Below, in pieces: positions 62,612-64,000 of a DNA stretch of 64,000 nt (the stretch's first letter is position 1; every line of letters starts with the position of its first letter). The notes under the pieces were generated by a model that ran no database searches, had not been told where the DNA came from, and saw nothing but the letters and a program-made list of their open reading frames with translations. Position numbers and translations under genes: made by a program. Source of the DNA: Pigmentiphaga sp. NML080357. GTDB lineage: Bacteria; Pseudomonadota; Gammaproteobacteria; Burkholderiales; Burkholderiaceae_B. The DNA is taken from NCBI RefSeq assembly GCF_002188465.1, contig NZ_NINW01000003.1, positions 62,001 to 126,000 on the forward strand. Reading direction: 5' to 3'.

Positions 62612-62629
62612 AGTCTTTTTTTTTAGACT
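62612..62629. promoter_or_regulatory. Inverted repeat AGTCT-T8-AGACT
   Basis: Perfect 5-bp arms around a T-tract. The right arm with its T-run recurs at 62804-62814 next to the XRE start. It is a candidate autoregulatory site of the XRE protein. Confidence 0.4.
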
Positions 62630-62709
62630 AAGACACTTTTTCTTACCTTTCAAGGAAAATTTCACTAAGCTGATAAGGTAAATCCCGATGTTGCCCCGCA
62701 CGCACAATA

Positions 62710-62729
62710 TTAGTGCAAACCCGCACTAA
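62710..62729. promoter_or_regulatory. Inverted repeat TTAGTGC-N6-GCACTAA
   Basis: Perfect 7-bp arms with a 6-bp spacer, about midway between AT-rich promoter-like stretches of the divergent MFS and XRE genes. The size and symmetry fit a dimeric helix-turn-helix regulator. Confidence 0.6.
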
Positions 62730-62818
62730 CGCTGGGCAATAAACGATTCAGCCGCCCCGCTCAGGGGCAGCACCAGGCATGGCCCAGCAAACCGGTATTC
62801 TCATTTTTTAGACTTTCG

Positions 62819-63703
62819 ATGAACACGAACCCATCCAAGCCGCGCGCCGTCGATTTCCACGCCATAGGAGAAAGGCTGCGCGCCTACCGGATGGGCGCCT
62901 CGCTGCGGGCCGAGGAAGTGGCGGCGCAGCTGGGCGTGTCGCGCGCCGCGGTATACCGCATGGAAAAGGGCGACATCGTCAAGATCGAGACGCTGGAGCG
63001 GCTGGCCCACATACTGGATACCACGCTGGCCTCGCTGCTGGGCGTGGGGGCCGAGTACTACACCTCGCCCGTGGCCTACATCGAACGCATGCGCCAGCTC
63101 GAGACCGACGCCACGCGCATCATGGCGCACTTCGAGCCCATCTCGTTCCTGCTGACATCCGACGAGTACGGCGGCTACCTGGAACAGATGCTGCGTGAGG
63201 CGCACCCCGATCTCGATCCGGAACGGACGCAGTCCCTGATGAAAATCCTGGGTGAGCGCAAGCGCGCCTTCGCCCGGCGCCGTCCTCCGATCATCAGCCT
63301 GATCGGACTGCGCGAAATCGAACGCTTCGTGCACTTCGGGCTGGTGGGCCGCATCGACCTGCCGCCGTCGGTGCGGATGGAGCGCTCCCTCGCCGCACGG
63401 CGCGAGGTCGAGCGCATCATCCGGCTGCTGCGCGAACATCCCATGGACATGCAGATCGGCATCGTGGACGACAGCATGCCCAACGCCACGTTCCAGGTGT
63501 TCGAACGTCCGAGCGCGTCGTTCGTGGCAGTGAGTCCATTCCGGTTCGGCGAGCTGCCCAACGTGGCGACCGGCATCGCCCAGGTCACCTCGGCGCCGGA
63601 AGCGGTCCAGCTTTATACGAAAATGGTGGAGAACCTCTGGCAGCGGGCCTACAAGGGCCAGCAGGCGGCGGAACTTCTGAGTAGCATGCTGAAAGTAGTA
63701 TGA
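62819..63703 (+). CDS. XRE-family transcriptional regulator with C-terminal effector domain
   Basis: A 294-residue protein. An N-terminal Cro/C1-type helix-turn-helix (about 16-72: IGERLRAYRMGASLRAEEVA, AQLGVSRAAVYRMEKGDIVK) is followed by a roughly 200-residue domain that is not an obvious cupin. It contains FEPISFLLTSDEYGGYLEQM and FERPSASFVAVSPFRFGELP. That domain may sense a metabolite. It is divergent from the MFS-PyrK-PyrD-M20 genes and on the same strand as the PyrE-like gene, so it may control both sides. There is no clear ribosome-binding site before the ATG. Confidence 0.85.
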   Translation: MNTNPSKPRAVDFHAIGERLRAYRMGASLRAEEVAAQLGVSRAAVYRMEKGDIVKIETLERLAHILDTTLASLLGVGAEYYTSPVAYIERMRQLETDATRIMAHFEPISFLLTSDEYGGYLEQMLREAHPDLDPERTQSLMKILGERKRAFARRRPPIISLIGLREIERFVHFGLVGRIDLPPSVRMERSLAARREVERIIRLLREHPMDMQIGIVDDSMPNATFQVFERPSASFVAVSPFRFGELPNVATGIAQVTSAPEAVQLYTKMVENLWQRAYKGQQAAELLSSMLKVV

Positions 63704-63780
63704 CCCCCCCTACGCGCTTGCGCGCGCCCCCCAGGGGGCACTGGCGGACCGGCGGAGCCGGATCCGCTGTGCCCTGGGGG
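63704..63780 (+). repeat. Dispersed intergenic palindromic repeat, copy E
   Basis: Starts at the base after the XRE stop: CCCCCCCTACGCGCTTGCGCGC, CCCCCAGGGGGC, ACTGGCGGACCGG, CGGAGCCGGATCC, GCTGTGCCCT. Nearly identical to copy B over about 70 bp. The rest of the gap to 63921 shows only an ATGCGC-GTGA-GCGCAT hairpin at 63875-63890. Confidence 0.85.
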
Positions 63781-63921
63781 ACCAATGGGCTGGCGGGAGA
63801 AGGGCGTTCTTTACGGTATCCGATCAAGTTGGATGGACCGCAAGAAGGCTGGGAACCTTGGAAATTTCAGAGGGATGCGCGTGAGCGCATGGGGAAATCG
63901 ACGGGAAGGGATATCGGAAAA

Positions 63922-64000
63922 ATGGAAGAAAGTTCTATCGGGCCGACGGTGGCGCGGCTGTTGCTGGAATCGGGGGCGGTGCATGTGACGGCGGGCAAGC
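63922..64000 (+). CDS. Start of a PyrE-like phosphoribosyltransferase (partial, runs off the right edge)
   Basis: The ATG at 63922, with purine-rich GGAAGGGATATCGGAAAA upstream, opens a frame beginning MEESSIGPTVARLLLESGAV and then HVTAGK before the window ends. A short N-terminal helix of the form xARLLLExGAV followed by a Gly-Lys turn is the usual beginning of orotate phosphoribosyltransferases, where an FxLxSGxxSPxYxD segment should follow. Only 26 residues are visible, so the call is tentative. It would be a second copy in this genome region, next to PyrD/PyrK-like genes. Confidence 0.5.
   Translation, partial: MEESSIGPTVARLLLESGAVHVTAGK

Larger units (their letters stand above)
62426..62818. 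other. Divergent regulatory region between the MFS and XRE genes (no gene)
   Basis: These 393 bp contain no credible ORF. 62426-62590 is GC-rich and featureless. 62600-62815 is AT-rich and holds two symmetrical motifs, annotated separately. A T-rich TTTTTTAGACT at 62804-62814 repeats the right half of the first motif directly before the XRE start codon, where a ribosome-binding site would be expected and is not seen. Confidence 0.6.

Noticed and set aside
63785-63988. A 67-codon frame near the right edge
   Set aside because: Arg/Gly/Trp-rich without homology; the frame starting at 63922 resembles a PyrE N-terminus and is better supported.

Overview
The window looks like chromosome of a high-GC betaproteobacterium of the Alcaligenaceae, close to Bordetella or Achromobacter. 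Two things point there. The housekeeping genes have betaproteobacterial gene order (lolB-ispE-tRNA-Gln-prs-rplY; rodA-mrdA-mreD-mreC-mreB divergent from gatC-gatA-gatB). Seven genes encode Bug-type periplasmic binding proteins, a family greatly expanded in Bordetella. The genus is an inference; no rRNA is present.

Housekeeping blocks: (a) 2.0-9.5 kb holds rplY, prs, tRNA-Gln(UUG), ispE, lolB and a TPR protein on the minus strand, then mutM and mutY on the plus strand. (b) 23.3-32.8 kb holds the cell-shape operon mreB-mreC-mreD-mrdA-rodA (minus) and gatCAB (plus). (c) pyrE lies at 48.5 kb and xthA at 55.8 kb.

Between these blocks lie small catabolic modules, most with one regulator, one Bug protein and a few enzymes. 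They are: a TauD-type dioxygenase with Bug (0-1.8 kb); GntR // aconitase-family large and small subunits with Bug (9.5-13.5 kb); a relic of an enolase-superfamily gene, then IclR // SMP-30 lactonase, Bug and NIPSNAP (13.5-16.8 kb); an aromatic-ring pathway of FAH hydrolase, VOC dioxygenase, ACMSD-like amidohydrolase, FAD monooxygenase and Bug under a divergent LysR (17.0-23.3 kb); tautomerase // LysR, phosphatase, SDR, LysR, RidA, Bug, FAH and LysR (32.9-40.2 kb); Bug, CHM-isomerase-like protein, MBL hydrolase and a double-CMD protein under a divergent LysR (40.4-44.3 kb); a TonB receptor with an HmuY-like lipoprotein behind a Fur box (44.4-48 kb); and a molybdenum hydroxylase cluster with Bug and MarR (49.4-55.7 kb).

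The right end (57.9-64 kb) is an unusual pyrimidine-type cluster: MFS transporter, PyrK-like and class-1B PyrD-like subunits, an M20 carbamoylase, an XRE regulator, and the start of what looks like a second orotate phosphoribosyltransferase. I read this as a possible orotate or dihydropyrimidine utilisation system. Other notable features are a five-copy dispersed intergenic repeat with nested palindromes, placed mostly directly after stop codons, and two LysR genes fused out of frame by an apparent deletion near 57.14 kb.
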